In this document: piece by piece, positions 42,837 to 48,730 of the stretch | Position numbering within the stretch: the first letter of the stretch is position 1 | Layout of the letters: the number at the start of each line of letters is the position of its first letter | NCBI RefSeq assembly: GCF_002551005.1 | Contig: NZ_NVOY01000028.1 | Location: 37,544 to 86,273 of the forward strand | DNA length: 48,730 bases | Reading direction: 5' to 3' | Source: Bacillus pseudomycoides | Lineage (GTDB): Bacteria > Bacillota > Bacilli > Bacillales > Bacillaceae_G | The notes under the pieces: generated by a model | Told to the model about the DNA's origin: nothing | The model's input: only the letters and a program-made list of their open reading frames with translations | Databases searched by the model: none | Position numbers and translations under genes: made by a program

Positions 42837-43082
42837 TCAATCTCCGCCGCCACCGCCGCCATCTCCACCACCGCAGCTGCCACCATCTCCACCAAAAAAA
42901 CTTCCGCAATCTCCCGAGCTGTCACTAGATCCTGCAAAAAATATTGGTGCACTATATCCTGTACTATCCGTTGAATCAGAATTATATTTTTTTCGTCCCC
43001 GCTTTCTTTCACTAGACGCAGCTACTTTTACAATAATGGCAAACAGTATAATAAAAAACACAGCCCCTACTAACATTTCCAT
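42837..43082 (-). CDS. Small membrane protein with glycine/cysteine-rich tail
   Basis: 81 aa. Residues 1-22 form a membrane segment (MLVGAVFFIILFAIIVKVAA); then a basic patch ERKRGRKK; then a Ser/Asp/Gly tail ending in GGGDGGGGGGD with two cysteines (DCGSFFGGDGGSCGG). Such tails occur in several small Firmicute membrane proteins of unknown function. AAAGGGGG precedes the ATG; terminator follows. Confidence 0.75.
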   Translation of the reverse strand: MEMLVGAVFFIILFAIIVKVAASSERKRGRKKYNSDSTDSTGYSAPIFFAGSSDSSGDCGSFFGGDGGSCGGGDGGGGGGD

Positions 43083-43282
43083 TCTAAAATCCCCCTTTCA
43101 CTCTTCAACTAGAGTGAGATTTATATTTTTCAGGGAAAGCAATCACAACTATATATTTCGCCAAAACTCCCTCCATATCCTCTAATAAAATTACATTTTT
43201 ACCTAAATTAGGATAAATTTCAAGCTAATAGTACAGATAGCAATTGTTATCTTTTATTTACTTCAAAATCATACGAACTCCC

Positions 43283-43543
43283 TTATAGAAATCTTCGAAA
43301 TATCTTATCGCGATATATACCAAATGAAGCTGTTCCTTTTATTTTTCGTTTTTCAATCAGTTGTTGAAAACGAAGTGATTTCGCCGTTAGTTCTTCTTGT
43401 AGTCGTTTTCTCTCTACCTCATCATGACAACACGCCAGTAAATCTTCAATTTTTAACATCTCTTTTTGCAGATGCATTTCTTCAGGAATCATACCCGCAT
43501 TTTTTAAAATTTTGTAACTCATGCGAAGCTCTTCGGGGATCAT
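43283..43543 (-). pseudogene. DUF1992 (DnaJ-homologue subfamily C member 28-like) gene, 5' truncated
   Basis: 86 codons from ATG at 43543, reading IPEELRMSYKILKNAGMIPEE, a conserved middle part of the DUF1992 family. As I recall, the family starts about 37 residues earlier with an EDFDHLPGKGKP-type segment, which is missing. No ribosome site precedes the ATG, and unrelated repeat-like sequence begins at the break. It is probably non-functional. Confidence 0.65.
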
Positions 43544-43544
43544 T

Positions 43545-43740
43545 AAAAAAATGTTTTAGACTATAGAATAAAGTATTAGACTGTTAAAAAATAGTTGTAG
43601 ACTGAAAGGGTGTTTTCCATACGTAAAAACACCTTTTGTTTCCATAAATCCCGAAAGCGAAAGTCAATTGAACGTATTTTTTGATTGAATGTTTCTAGCT
43701 ATCTTTTATTTTTATGGGGTAGCTGAGTAGTTACTTTTAT
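43545..43740. repeat. Partial dispersed repeat at the truncation point
   Basis: The end AGCTGAGTAGTTAC (about 43724-43737) equals the right end of the element at 18486-18754. The inner part contains GGGTGTTTT...AAAACACC, a hairpin. No matching left end is seen before the truncated DUF1992 gene. Confidence 0.5.
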
Positions 43741-43746
43741 ACAAAT

Positions 43747-43772
43747 AAAAAAGCATTCTGTACGAATGCTTT
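43747..43772 (-). terminator. Terminator after the 39-aa membrane protein gene
   Basis: AAAGCATTC and GAATGCTTT pair around a short loop; T-run on the minus strand. Confidence 0.85.
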
Positions 43773-43774
43773 CA

Positions 43775-43894
43775 TCATTTTGATTCACGTGAAAATTTTG
43801 TATATACTCCAATACCTGCAAGCAGTACTCCCAATCCTGCAAACACAGTACCTAAGCCTAAAAAGAATGAACCAAGTGTTTGTAAATCTTCCAT
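43775..43894 (-). CDS. Small hydrophobic protein, 39 aa
   Basis: Starts MEDLQTLGSFFLGLGTVFAG: a single, glycine-zipper-like membrane helix (G at 8, 13, 15, 20, 22, 27, 29) with a short basic tail (KFSRESK). AAAGGAG precedes the ATG with good spacing and a terminator follows. Unknown; could be a membrane stress peptide or toxin-like small protein, but no partner was found. Confidence 0.7.
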   Translation of the reverse strand: MEDLQTLGSFFLGLGTVFAGLGVLLAGIGVYTKFSRESK

Positions 43895-44164
43895 ATACCT
43901 ATCTCCTTTATTAACATCTTTATATTTAACAAATAAATTATATATAATTTTCCACTTTTATTCTATTTATTTTCGAGATTTTATACCAAACTTGTAAAAT
44001 TATAACTTCTGTATACCCCTCAATAAAAAAAGTACTCCCATTGACGAGTGCCTTTCTTTGTTCTCTTTTATTGGCCATTTATCACATGTAGTGGAGGTTT
44101 TGCTGTTGCAAAAATAACAGCAAGGTCTTTTTTAAATGTATTAATAGGGGTCCCGCCACATCAC
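43895..44164. other. Intergenic region ending in a fragment of an IS231-type end
   Basis: No gene was found. GCTGTT and AACAGC form a hairpin at about 44101-44122. GGGGTCCCGCCACATC (44148-44163) is identical to the outer end of the MITE at 35.7 kb and similar to that at 38.5 kb, and is cut off by the IS6-type element. Confidence 0.6.
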
Positions 44165-45004
44165 GGTTCTGGTGCAAAAAAATAATAAATTGTAAAAAAG
44201 TTCACATTCCTATCGAAATCTTTCTTTATGCTGTTAATCCAAACAGTTGATGGATAAAGCAATTCTGATTTTGGACAGACTGATTCTGTATATCAATTTG
44301 TTCTTTTTTGACCATGTACATCGCTTCTACACCACGTAAGATAGACACGGCCGTTTGGTACGATTTGAACCCTAACATAGAACGCACGCGCTTCTTAATA
44401 AAACGATGATCTTGTTCTACAATGTTATTTAGATATTTGATTTGTCTCATTTGGATGCCTTTCGGCATCTTTTTTACTTCCTTCAGTTTTTCAATAGCGA
44501 TTGGATAAGCTGGATTTTTATCGACGGTAATCACACGAGGTTTAGAAACATGAAAAGACCGCAAAGCTTTCTGGAAGAATCGCTTTGCAGCCTTATGATT
44601 TCTGGCTTTACTGAGATAAAAGTCAATCGTGTTTCCTTCAGAATCAACAGCACGATATAGATACATCCATTCTCCCTTTACCTTTATATATGTTTCATCC
44701 ACTCTCCATGAGTCGTTCGTTTGTTTAAGATGGCGGCGAATTCGTTTATCCAATTCAGGTCCATATTGATGGACCCAACGCATAATTGTTGTATGAGCCA
44801 AGGATAATCCCCGTTCCTCCATCATTTCCACCAAATCTCGAAAGCTGAGGTTGTACCGCAGGTACCAACGTACTGTTAATAAAATCATATCTGGTTGGTA
44901 ATGCTTCCATTTAAATAAATTTCCCTTTTCCATACTAATCACACACCTTTTTAGAGTAATAGTATCAGTATGTCCAAGTTTTATAGATTTTTTGCACCAG
45001 AACC
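44165..45004 (-). mobile_element. IS6-family insertion sequence (IS240-like)
   Basis: 840 bp with perfect 16-bp inverted repeats GGTTCTGGTGCAAAAA (44165-44180 and 44989-45004). The transposase fills it. The flanking octamers CACATCAC and CACGTAAC differ, so there is no 8-bp duplication. Confidence 0.93.
44226..44933 (-). CDS. IS6-family transposase
   Basis: 235-aa DDE transposase. Catalytic residues Asp79 (WRVDETYIK), Asp138 (ITVDKNPAYP) and Glu173 (NNIVEQDHR) fit D-58-D-34-E of IS6. An N-terminal helix-turn-helix precedes. Start ATG 44933 is the normal start; the frame also remains open to 45215 through the IS end into the interrupted upstream gene. It looks intact and possibly active by replicative cointegration. 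Confidence 0.93.
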   Translation of the reverse strand: MEKGNLFKWKHYQPDMILLTVRWYLRYNLSFRDLVEMMEERGLSLAHTTIMRWVHQYGPELDKRIRRHLKQTNDSWRVDETYIKVKGEWMYLYRAVDSEGNTIDFYLSKARNHKAAKRFFQKALRSFHVSKPRVITVDKNPAYPIAIEKLKEVKKMPKGIQMRQIKYLNNIVEQDHRFIKKRVRSMLGFKSYQTAVSILRGVEAMYMVKKEQIDIQNQSVQNQNCFIHQLFGLTA

Positions 45005-45215
45005 CACGTAACTGTTTTACTGTCATATCATCAAAGGATACTGTCACTACTGTAGTATCTGGTTCACTTGATAAGTCCACACCCATGATCATGCTCTCAG
45101 GATTTTCAGTTACTTCGAATCCTGGTTCTTCACCATTAGGTACAAACAAACTTCTTTGTTCTTTAGTACACCAATACTCGGTACCAGATATTGTTTTTCT
45201 AATTTCCACTTTCAT
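45005..45215 (-). pseudogene. Gene cut by the IS6-type element (5' part)
   Basis: About 70 codons starting MKVEIRKTISGTEYWCTKEQ, preceded by AAGGAGGG. Its 3' part is gone; the frame continues into the IS. It belongs to a series of tiny genes that resembles a phage or integrative-element operon. Not recognised. Confidence 0.7.
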
Positions 45216-45250
45216 TTCATTCCCTCCTTAATAATTCAACTATCTTATAT

Positions 45251-45364
45251 CTAAAAGCTTGTATCCCGTTTATCTACTTCTTTCGCTTTAATGAACTGAA
45301 TCATAAGGATTAAACAAACCATCATGCCAATGCTATAACCAATGAAGAACGTTAACCATGCCAT
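45251..45364 (-). CDS. Small membrane protein, 37 aa
   Basis: Starts MAWLTFFIGYSIGMMVCLIL: one membrane helix, then a charged tail KAKEVDKRD. AGGAAG lies 8 nt upstream of the ATG, and the preceding 25-aa gene ends 4 nt before. Phage-like in size and setting. Confidence 0.65.
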   Translation of the reverse strand: MAWLTFFIGYSIGMMVCLILMIQFIKAKEVDKRDTSF

Positions 45365-45368
45365 ACGA

Positions 45369-45446
45369 TCACTTCCTTCGCAAAATAAAATAAGACACTA
45401 AACCGATAACGGCAGCGCCTACGATGATTGATATTATTTTAATCAT
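45369..45446 (-). CDS. Tiny membrane peptide, 25 aa
   Basis: MIKIISIIVGAAVIGLVSYF then a basic ILRRK end: one membrane helix. It lacks a clear ribosome site; its last codons (AGG AAG) form the ribosome site of the next gene. Its position suggests translational coupling. Low certainty. Confidence 0.4.
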   Translation of the reverse strand: MIKIISIIVGAAVIGLVSYFILRRK

Positions 45447-45449
45447 GAT

Positions 45450-45653
45450 TTAAATCTTGATATTTGATTTATCAGTGTTAATTCGATGCACAATTAATTC
45501 ATGTTGTAGCTTAGTAACTGATCGTTCCAATTCTTCGGTTCTACATGTTAACAAGTTCAGTGAATCTTTCAAAACATGATTTTCACTTTGTAAATCATCA
45601 ACTTTCTTTTCTAAATCATTAATTTTCAATTCAATAATTGGATTATCCATCAT
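45450..45653 (-). CDS. Coiled-coil small protein, 67 aa
   Basis: Leucine-heptad coiled coil over residues 8-57 (LEKKVDDLQSENHVLKDSLN). It recalls phage haemolysin XhlA-like or tail-fibre-adjacent proteins but has no membrane segment at its end. The ATG overlaps the previous gene stop by 4 nt (ATGA). Confidence 0.65.
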   Translation of the reverse strand: MMDNPIIELKINDLEKKVDDLQSENHVLKDSLNLLTCRTEELERSVTKLQHELIVHRINTDKSNIKI

Positions 45654-45781
45654 TCATCATCCTTTACAACATTTCCGTTAATGACTATCTTTTCCGCTTT
45701 AATCAATATCCGTTCAGCATTATAATCCACAACAGAAGTCTTTCCGTCTTTACCAACGACAACACTCAAATTACTCCCCAT
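45650..45781 (-). CDS. Small protein, 43 aa, first gene of the phage-like cluster
   Basis: MGSNLSVVVGKDGKTSVVDY followed by NAERILIKAEKIVINGNVV: alternating hydrophobic residues suggest a beta-strand protein. AGGAGG lies close upstream with good spacing. Overlaps the following gene by 4 nt. Not recognised. Confidence 0.65.
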   Translation of the reverse strand: MGSNLSVVVGKDGKTSVVDYNAERILIKAEKIVINGNVVKDDE

Positions 45782-45796
45782 AATCTTTCCTCCTAT

Positions 45797-45812
45797 TCAA
45801 ATGTCCATTTGA
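45797..45812. promoter_or_regulatory. 16-bp palindrome before the small-gene cluster
   Basis: TCAAATGTCCATTTGA: 7-bp inverted arms TCAAATG and CATTTGA around TC, 16 nt before the start codon at 45781 and just outside the ribosome site. It is a candidate operator. Confidence 0.5.
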
Positions 45813-45817
45813 CACAA

Positions 45818-45845
45818 AATAAAAAGCACCCGAATGGATGCTTTA
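45818..45845 (-). terminator. Terminator between the lipoprotein gene and the small-gene cluster
   Basis: AAAGCATCC and GGGTGCTTT pair around a short loop with T-run on the minus strand. It separates two transcription units. Confidence 0.75.
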
Positions 45846-45956
45846 TTCTCCATAATGTTTCAATTGCATAATCCAATAGTTTGCATAATCTTTAATATCA
45901 TATAAGGAGTGAAGTAAATTATCTATATAAGTTGAATTTAATTTATATGGAACCAA
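45843..45956 (-). other. In-frame open stretch after the lipoprotein stop codon
   Basis: After the lipoprotein TAG (45966-45968) the same frame continues for 40 codons (NRILVPYKLNSTYIDNLL...) to TAA at 45843-45845. A TTG at 45956 could start a 37-aa ORF but has no ribosome site. Possibly an eroded C-terminal part or chance. Confidence 0.3.
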
Positions 45957-45965
45957 AATTCTATT

Positions 45966-46853
45966 CTATTTTTTTTTTGCTGCATAATCACCATAAAAGT
46001 AAATGTCATTTAAATCATCACGTTTAGGATTGGCGATTATTGTATATTCACCCTTTCCATCGACTTCAAACAAAGCTACATTATTATATTCCGATCCCAC
46101 AAAGTGATCGGAATTTGAATCATCTACGCTCATATCGATATTGTATATTCCTTTTGTTAATACCCCACTTTTTTGAAAGTCCTCAATTAGGTCTTTGGCC
46201 TTTGGAATAGAATGTTTATTCTTATTCATGTCAAATTCAAATAGAAAATTCACCACACCTACATACCTCCTGCTATTATATTTTTTACTTAAGGGATCAC
46301 TTGGTATTAATGTAGGCAAAAGTTCAGTAGTATCTATCTTTTGGGTCTTTTTAAAATCATCAAGTAGCTCTTGAGAATTATTTATATTTAACTCAATGTT
46401 ATCGTAAGGAAAGATATGAATAGGATTATTCCCTTCTAGGACAACTTTATCAGGATATTTCACTAACCCATATTTTTTTATGATCTGTTTAATCACTTGA
46501 ACTACTTCTGGGTGTTGCTCAATATATGCACCCTTGAATTGTTCGAAATAGATATCGTTGCTCTCATCTTTTAAAATTTTCAAAGTATCTCTTTGAATCA
46601 TTAGAAACGGATAAGCACGATAGGGCTTTTTAATTTCTACATAAGTTTGATGGTCAATCCCTTCAAACCAATTATTATCTGTCTGAATAACAGAAAACCC
46701 ACTTTGTATTCCATAGTTTGTTTTTAAATATTCTTGTATTGGTTGATTCAGATTATCTTTAGAGAAATTATCTTTAGGGAAATAACATCCACTAAGAATT
46801 AGAATTGATGTACTTACTAAGGTAACTTGAATCAATCTTTTAATACCCTTCAT
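45966..46853 (-). CDS. Lipoprotein of unknown function
   Basis: 295 aa. Signal peptide with lipobox ILSGC, lipidated Cys23, so it is anchored to the outer face of the membrane. The mature part is mixed alpha/beta; motifs YAYPFLMIQRD-like (RAYPFLMIQRD) and YVGVVNFLFEFD are not recognised by me. It ends in AAKKK before TAG with a ten-A run. GGGTGGG precedes the ATG; an extended -10 TGTTATAAT lies about 40 nt upstream. It lies just downstream of the cell-wall/lipase gene, in the same direction but with its own promoter. Confidence 0.75.
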   Translation of the reverse strand: MKGIKRLIQVTLVSTSILILSGCYFPKDNFSKDNLNQPIQEYLKTNYGIQSGFSVIQTDNNWFEGIDHQTYVEIKKPYRAYPFLMIQRDTLKILKDESNDIYFEQFKGAYIEQHPEVVQVIKQIIKKYGLVKYPDKVVLEGNNPIHIFPYDNIELNINNSQELLDDFKKTQKIDTTELLPTLIPSDPLSKKYNSRRYVGVVNFLFEFDMNKNKHSIPKAKDLIEDFQKSGVLTKGIYNIDMSVDDSNSDHFVGSEYNNVALFEVDGKGEYTIIANPKRDDLNDIYFYGDYAAKKK

Positions 46854-46885
46854 TTCCCACCCTACATTTCTTGGTTTTTAATAAT

Positions 46886-46894
46886 ATTATAACA
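46886..46894 (-). promoter_or_regulatory. Extended -10 element of the lipoprotein gene
   Basis: TGTTATAAT on the minus strand, with a poor -35 (CTGTTT) 17 nt upstream. Confidence 0.6.
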
Positions 46895-46970
46895 TTTTTT
46901 ATTCTGCTAAACAGGGTCACTACATGCAAAAGGCCGAGGATTATTTGTCGCTTACGAAAGTAAAGTAAGT

Positions 46971-47002
46971 AAGCCGGTTCCTTAACGTACAGGGAACCGG
47001 CC
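46971..47002 (-). terminator. Strong GC-rich hairpin after the cell-wall/lipase gene
   Basis: GCCGGTTCC and GGAACCGGC form a 9-bp stem. It has no clear T-run, so termination is uncertain; it may protect the 3' end. Confidence 0.5.
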
Positions 47003-47074
47003 AAATTGTGTCTAATGTACAATTTTCTTTTTTTGATATGGTGAGCTCATATAGTGATCATATTAGAAATGTTT

Positions 47075-48730
47075 TTATTTTAATTTTACTTCTTTAAAGC
47101 GTTCTAGGTCATGATAATAAACAGGAGTTCCTAAAGTCCCAATGTTATAAACAAACACTTTTCCTAAGTCATCTCCAAAACGACTTACAATATCTTGGTC
47201 AATACGATGATTAATTATAAGACTATCATATTTTTTTTGTTTATCATTTAAGAGTTTTTTGAATACTTTTTCTTTATATCCCATATCTGGCCCAACATTA
47301 GGGCTAAAGCCTGGTGCGTTAAATGTCATTGTGAATGATTCAACCCAAGGTAAATTTCCATCAATCATTTCACTTTGTACCCATTGTGCTAAGTACCCAC
47401 CAAGTGAATGACCTGTAAAGTACATATGACTCATTATTGTATGATCATCATCTATTAATTTTTTAATATAATTAATAGCGTCAGCAGCTTGTAAACTTCC
47501 AACATTCCCCACTACTTGTGCTACATCTTCTATAATATCCCATTTTTCTTTTGGCTGTGTACCTCTGAATGCAACTGTATAAACATATTTTTGCATTTCT
47601 GTTGAATCTTTGGGGATTTTTTTTCTAAACACAAATGCATCAAAACCAGTCTTGTCATTTCGAAGTTTCTTGTGTAATTCCCAGTCTCCCGGGCCCTTAG
47701 AAGAGTCCTCTATTAGTTCCTTATGATACGCAAGTCTCGACATTTCAGCAAGTTGAAGTGTAAAGGGTAACTTATCAATTTCTGTTTTAGAAACACCGTT
47801 ATCTCGACCTGATTTCATATTATTATCTATTTCAATAAGACCACTACCTGATCCAACTTTAATCGTTGAAATTTGATCAAAAGCCCAGTTTTTTGGTAGC
47901 GGATATCCTAAATTCCCACTAAATCCTGTAGACATTCCGCTAACAAAACTTGTCTTTGCATAACCTTTCTCTGAAACTTGAATACATACGTTTCGAGCCC
48001 CATAAACACCTACTTTATAAGATCCACCAAGCCCAAGCATTTTATCATTTAAAGCCTTGAAATGAGGAAGAATACTATCCGTAATATCTGTCCCGTATGC
48101 ATCAAAATCAACTGCAAAATAAATAGTCGTACCATCTTGGAATCCATATTCTTTCGCTGCATGGAATGCTGCTTCTGCATCCAAACAACCTTGATCTTCA
48201 TTAAAACTTGAAGCCTGTCTACCATTAGCTTGGTAAATTGGAAATACAGATAATCCAGCATCAAAAATGTTTTTCAATTCACCTGGTTGTATTTTTTTAT
48301 TGATACCACCTGCAACATTAACAAGATAACGTCCTACAGTTTCATAACCAGCAGCCTTTAAAGCTTTACCTCTCTCTAAAGTGACTTCCGTTATACAATC
48401 ACATGCTTTTCCTTTCCGATCTGGATCCCCCGTACTAACTAGTGCTGATAACCAAGTTGACTTATTCGCAACACCATCTTGAGGAAGTAGTGTGAACTCT
48501 TGGAATTTCTTAACTGCACTTTCTATGCTCGCATTATATGTTGTTGAAAACGAACCAGAATCATAACCATTAAAATATAAAGCATATTGAAATAATGTAA
48601 CAAATCTACCCGAACTACCTACTTTTAGAATTGGTAATCCATTCTTTGTCGCAGGACCAATCGAGCCAGTTTGAGAATCTGCAGCAATTCCCATTTCTGT
48701 TTGTAAACCGTACACTAAAGCTTTATTTGT
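47075..48730 (-). CDS. Modular cell-wall protein: peptidoglycan-binding, DUF1906 glycoside hydrolase-like and lipase-like domains (5' partial)
   Basis: At least 551 codons; the frame is open to the window edge, so the N-terminus is missing. Visible order: PG-binding repeats (GIAADSQTGSIGPATKNG, VKKFQEFTLLPQDGVANKSTW, about 1-90); an Rv2525c/DUF1906 glycoside-hydrolase-like domain (about 105-310, GYETVGRYLVNVAGG, IYFAVDFDAYG, YGARNVC, WAFDQIS); then a lipase class 3-like domain with nucleophile elbow GHSLGG (Ser about 436) and VAFRGTQPKEKW. The first two suit a secreted wall-acting enzyme; the lipase part is unusual in such a protein. A lipoprotein gene follows downstream. Confidence 0.85.
   Translation of the reverse strand, partial: TNKALVYGLQTEMGIAADSQTGSIGPATKNGLPILKVGSSGRFVTLFQYALYFNGYDSGSFSTTYNASIESAVKKFQEFTLLPQDGVANKSTWLSALVSTGDPDRKGKACDCITEVTLERGKALKAAGYETVGRYLVNVAGGINKKIQPGELKNIFDAGLSVFPIYQANGRQASSFNEDQGCLDAEAAFHAAKEYGFQDGTTIYFAVDFDAYGTDITDSILPHFKALNDKMLGLGGSYKVGVYGARNVCIQVSEKGYAKTSFVSGMSTGFSGNLGYPLPKNWAFDQISTIKVGSGSGLIEIDNNMKSGRDNGVSKTEIDKLPFTLQLAEMSRLAYHKELIEDSSKGPGDWELHKKLRNDKTGFDAFVFRKKIPKDSTEMQKYVYTVAFRGTQPKEKWDIIEDVAQVVGNVGSLQAADAINYIKKLIDDDHTIMSHMYFTGHSLGGYLAQWVQSEMIDGNLPWVESFTMTFNAPGFSPNVGPDMGYKEKVFKKLLNDKQKKYDSLIINHRIDQDIVSRFGDDLGKVFVYNIGTLGTPVYYHDLERFKEVKLK

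Overview
The window looks like Bacillus cereus group chromosome (B. cereus / thuringiensis / anthracis type). The DNA is low-GC, Shine-Dalgarno sites are strong (AGGAGG-like), most genes end in a hairpin plus T-run, and gene content and order match B. subtilis yfk and yce blocks. It also carries cereus-group dispersed repeats: bcr1-type elements flanked by TTTAT/ATAAA, IS231-type ends, and an IS6-family element. No rRNA or tRNA gene and no CRISPR array was seen.

Layout. 1-10 kb: class I fumarase, a small SE1561-like protein, then yfkAB, yfkD and chaA, a PNPOx-like stress protein, a tiny BH0509-type gene followed directly by a bcr1 element, a DedA protein and a large TPR plus dynamin-like GTPase. 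10-18.5 kb: signal peptidase I with an unknown partner, YhhN and EamA membrane proteins, a P1B-4 metal ATPase behind a tandemly duplicated leader that encodes two 16-aa peptides, and the yfkH-yfkI-yfkJ stress operon opposite yfkK. 18.5-27.2 kb: a dispersed repeat, a SERCA-type Ca2+ ATPase, and convergent to it the six-gene tellurite/stress operon (three TerD proteins, TerC, a YceG protein, TelA). 27.4-35.6 kb: a secreted glucosaminidase with an SH3b repeat array, a prolyl-tRNA synthetase behind a proline T-box, a YesK-like protein, a nucleotide pyrophosphatase/phosphodiesterase and a UMF1-type MFS transporter.

From 35.6 kb the region becomes accessory. It holds a MITE with IS231-type ends, a THUMP/TRM11 methyltransferase, a 5'-decayed GIY-YIG gene, mepB, a 20-bp tandem repeat, an internally deleted IS231-type element, a glycosyltransferase, a TetR/MFS efflux pair with matching operators, several tiny membrane-protein genes, and a gene truncated next to a repeat end. 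An IS6-family copy at 44165-45004 has unlike flanks. It joins a fragment of an IS231-type end to a truncated gene of a small-gene cluster that looks phage-derived.

The right edge carries a lipoprotein gene and, upstream of it, a partial gene for a modular protein: peptidoglycan binding, Rv2525c-like (DUF1906) glycoside hydrolase, and a C-terminal GHSLGG lipase-like domain. The most interesting candidates are this cell-wall/lipase protein with its lipoprotein neighbour (possible effector and immunity pair), the duplicated leader of the metal ATPase, the IS6 deletion scar, and the GTPase with a degenerate G3 motif. Start codons were moved in several genes where the Shine-Dalgarno site decides; the reasons are in the entries.
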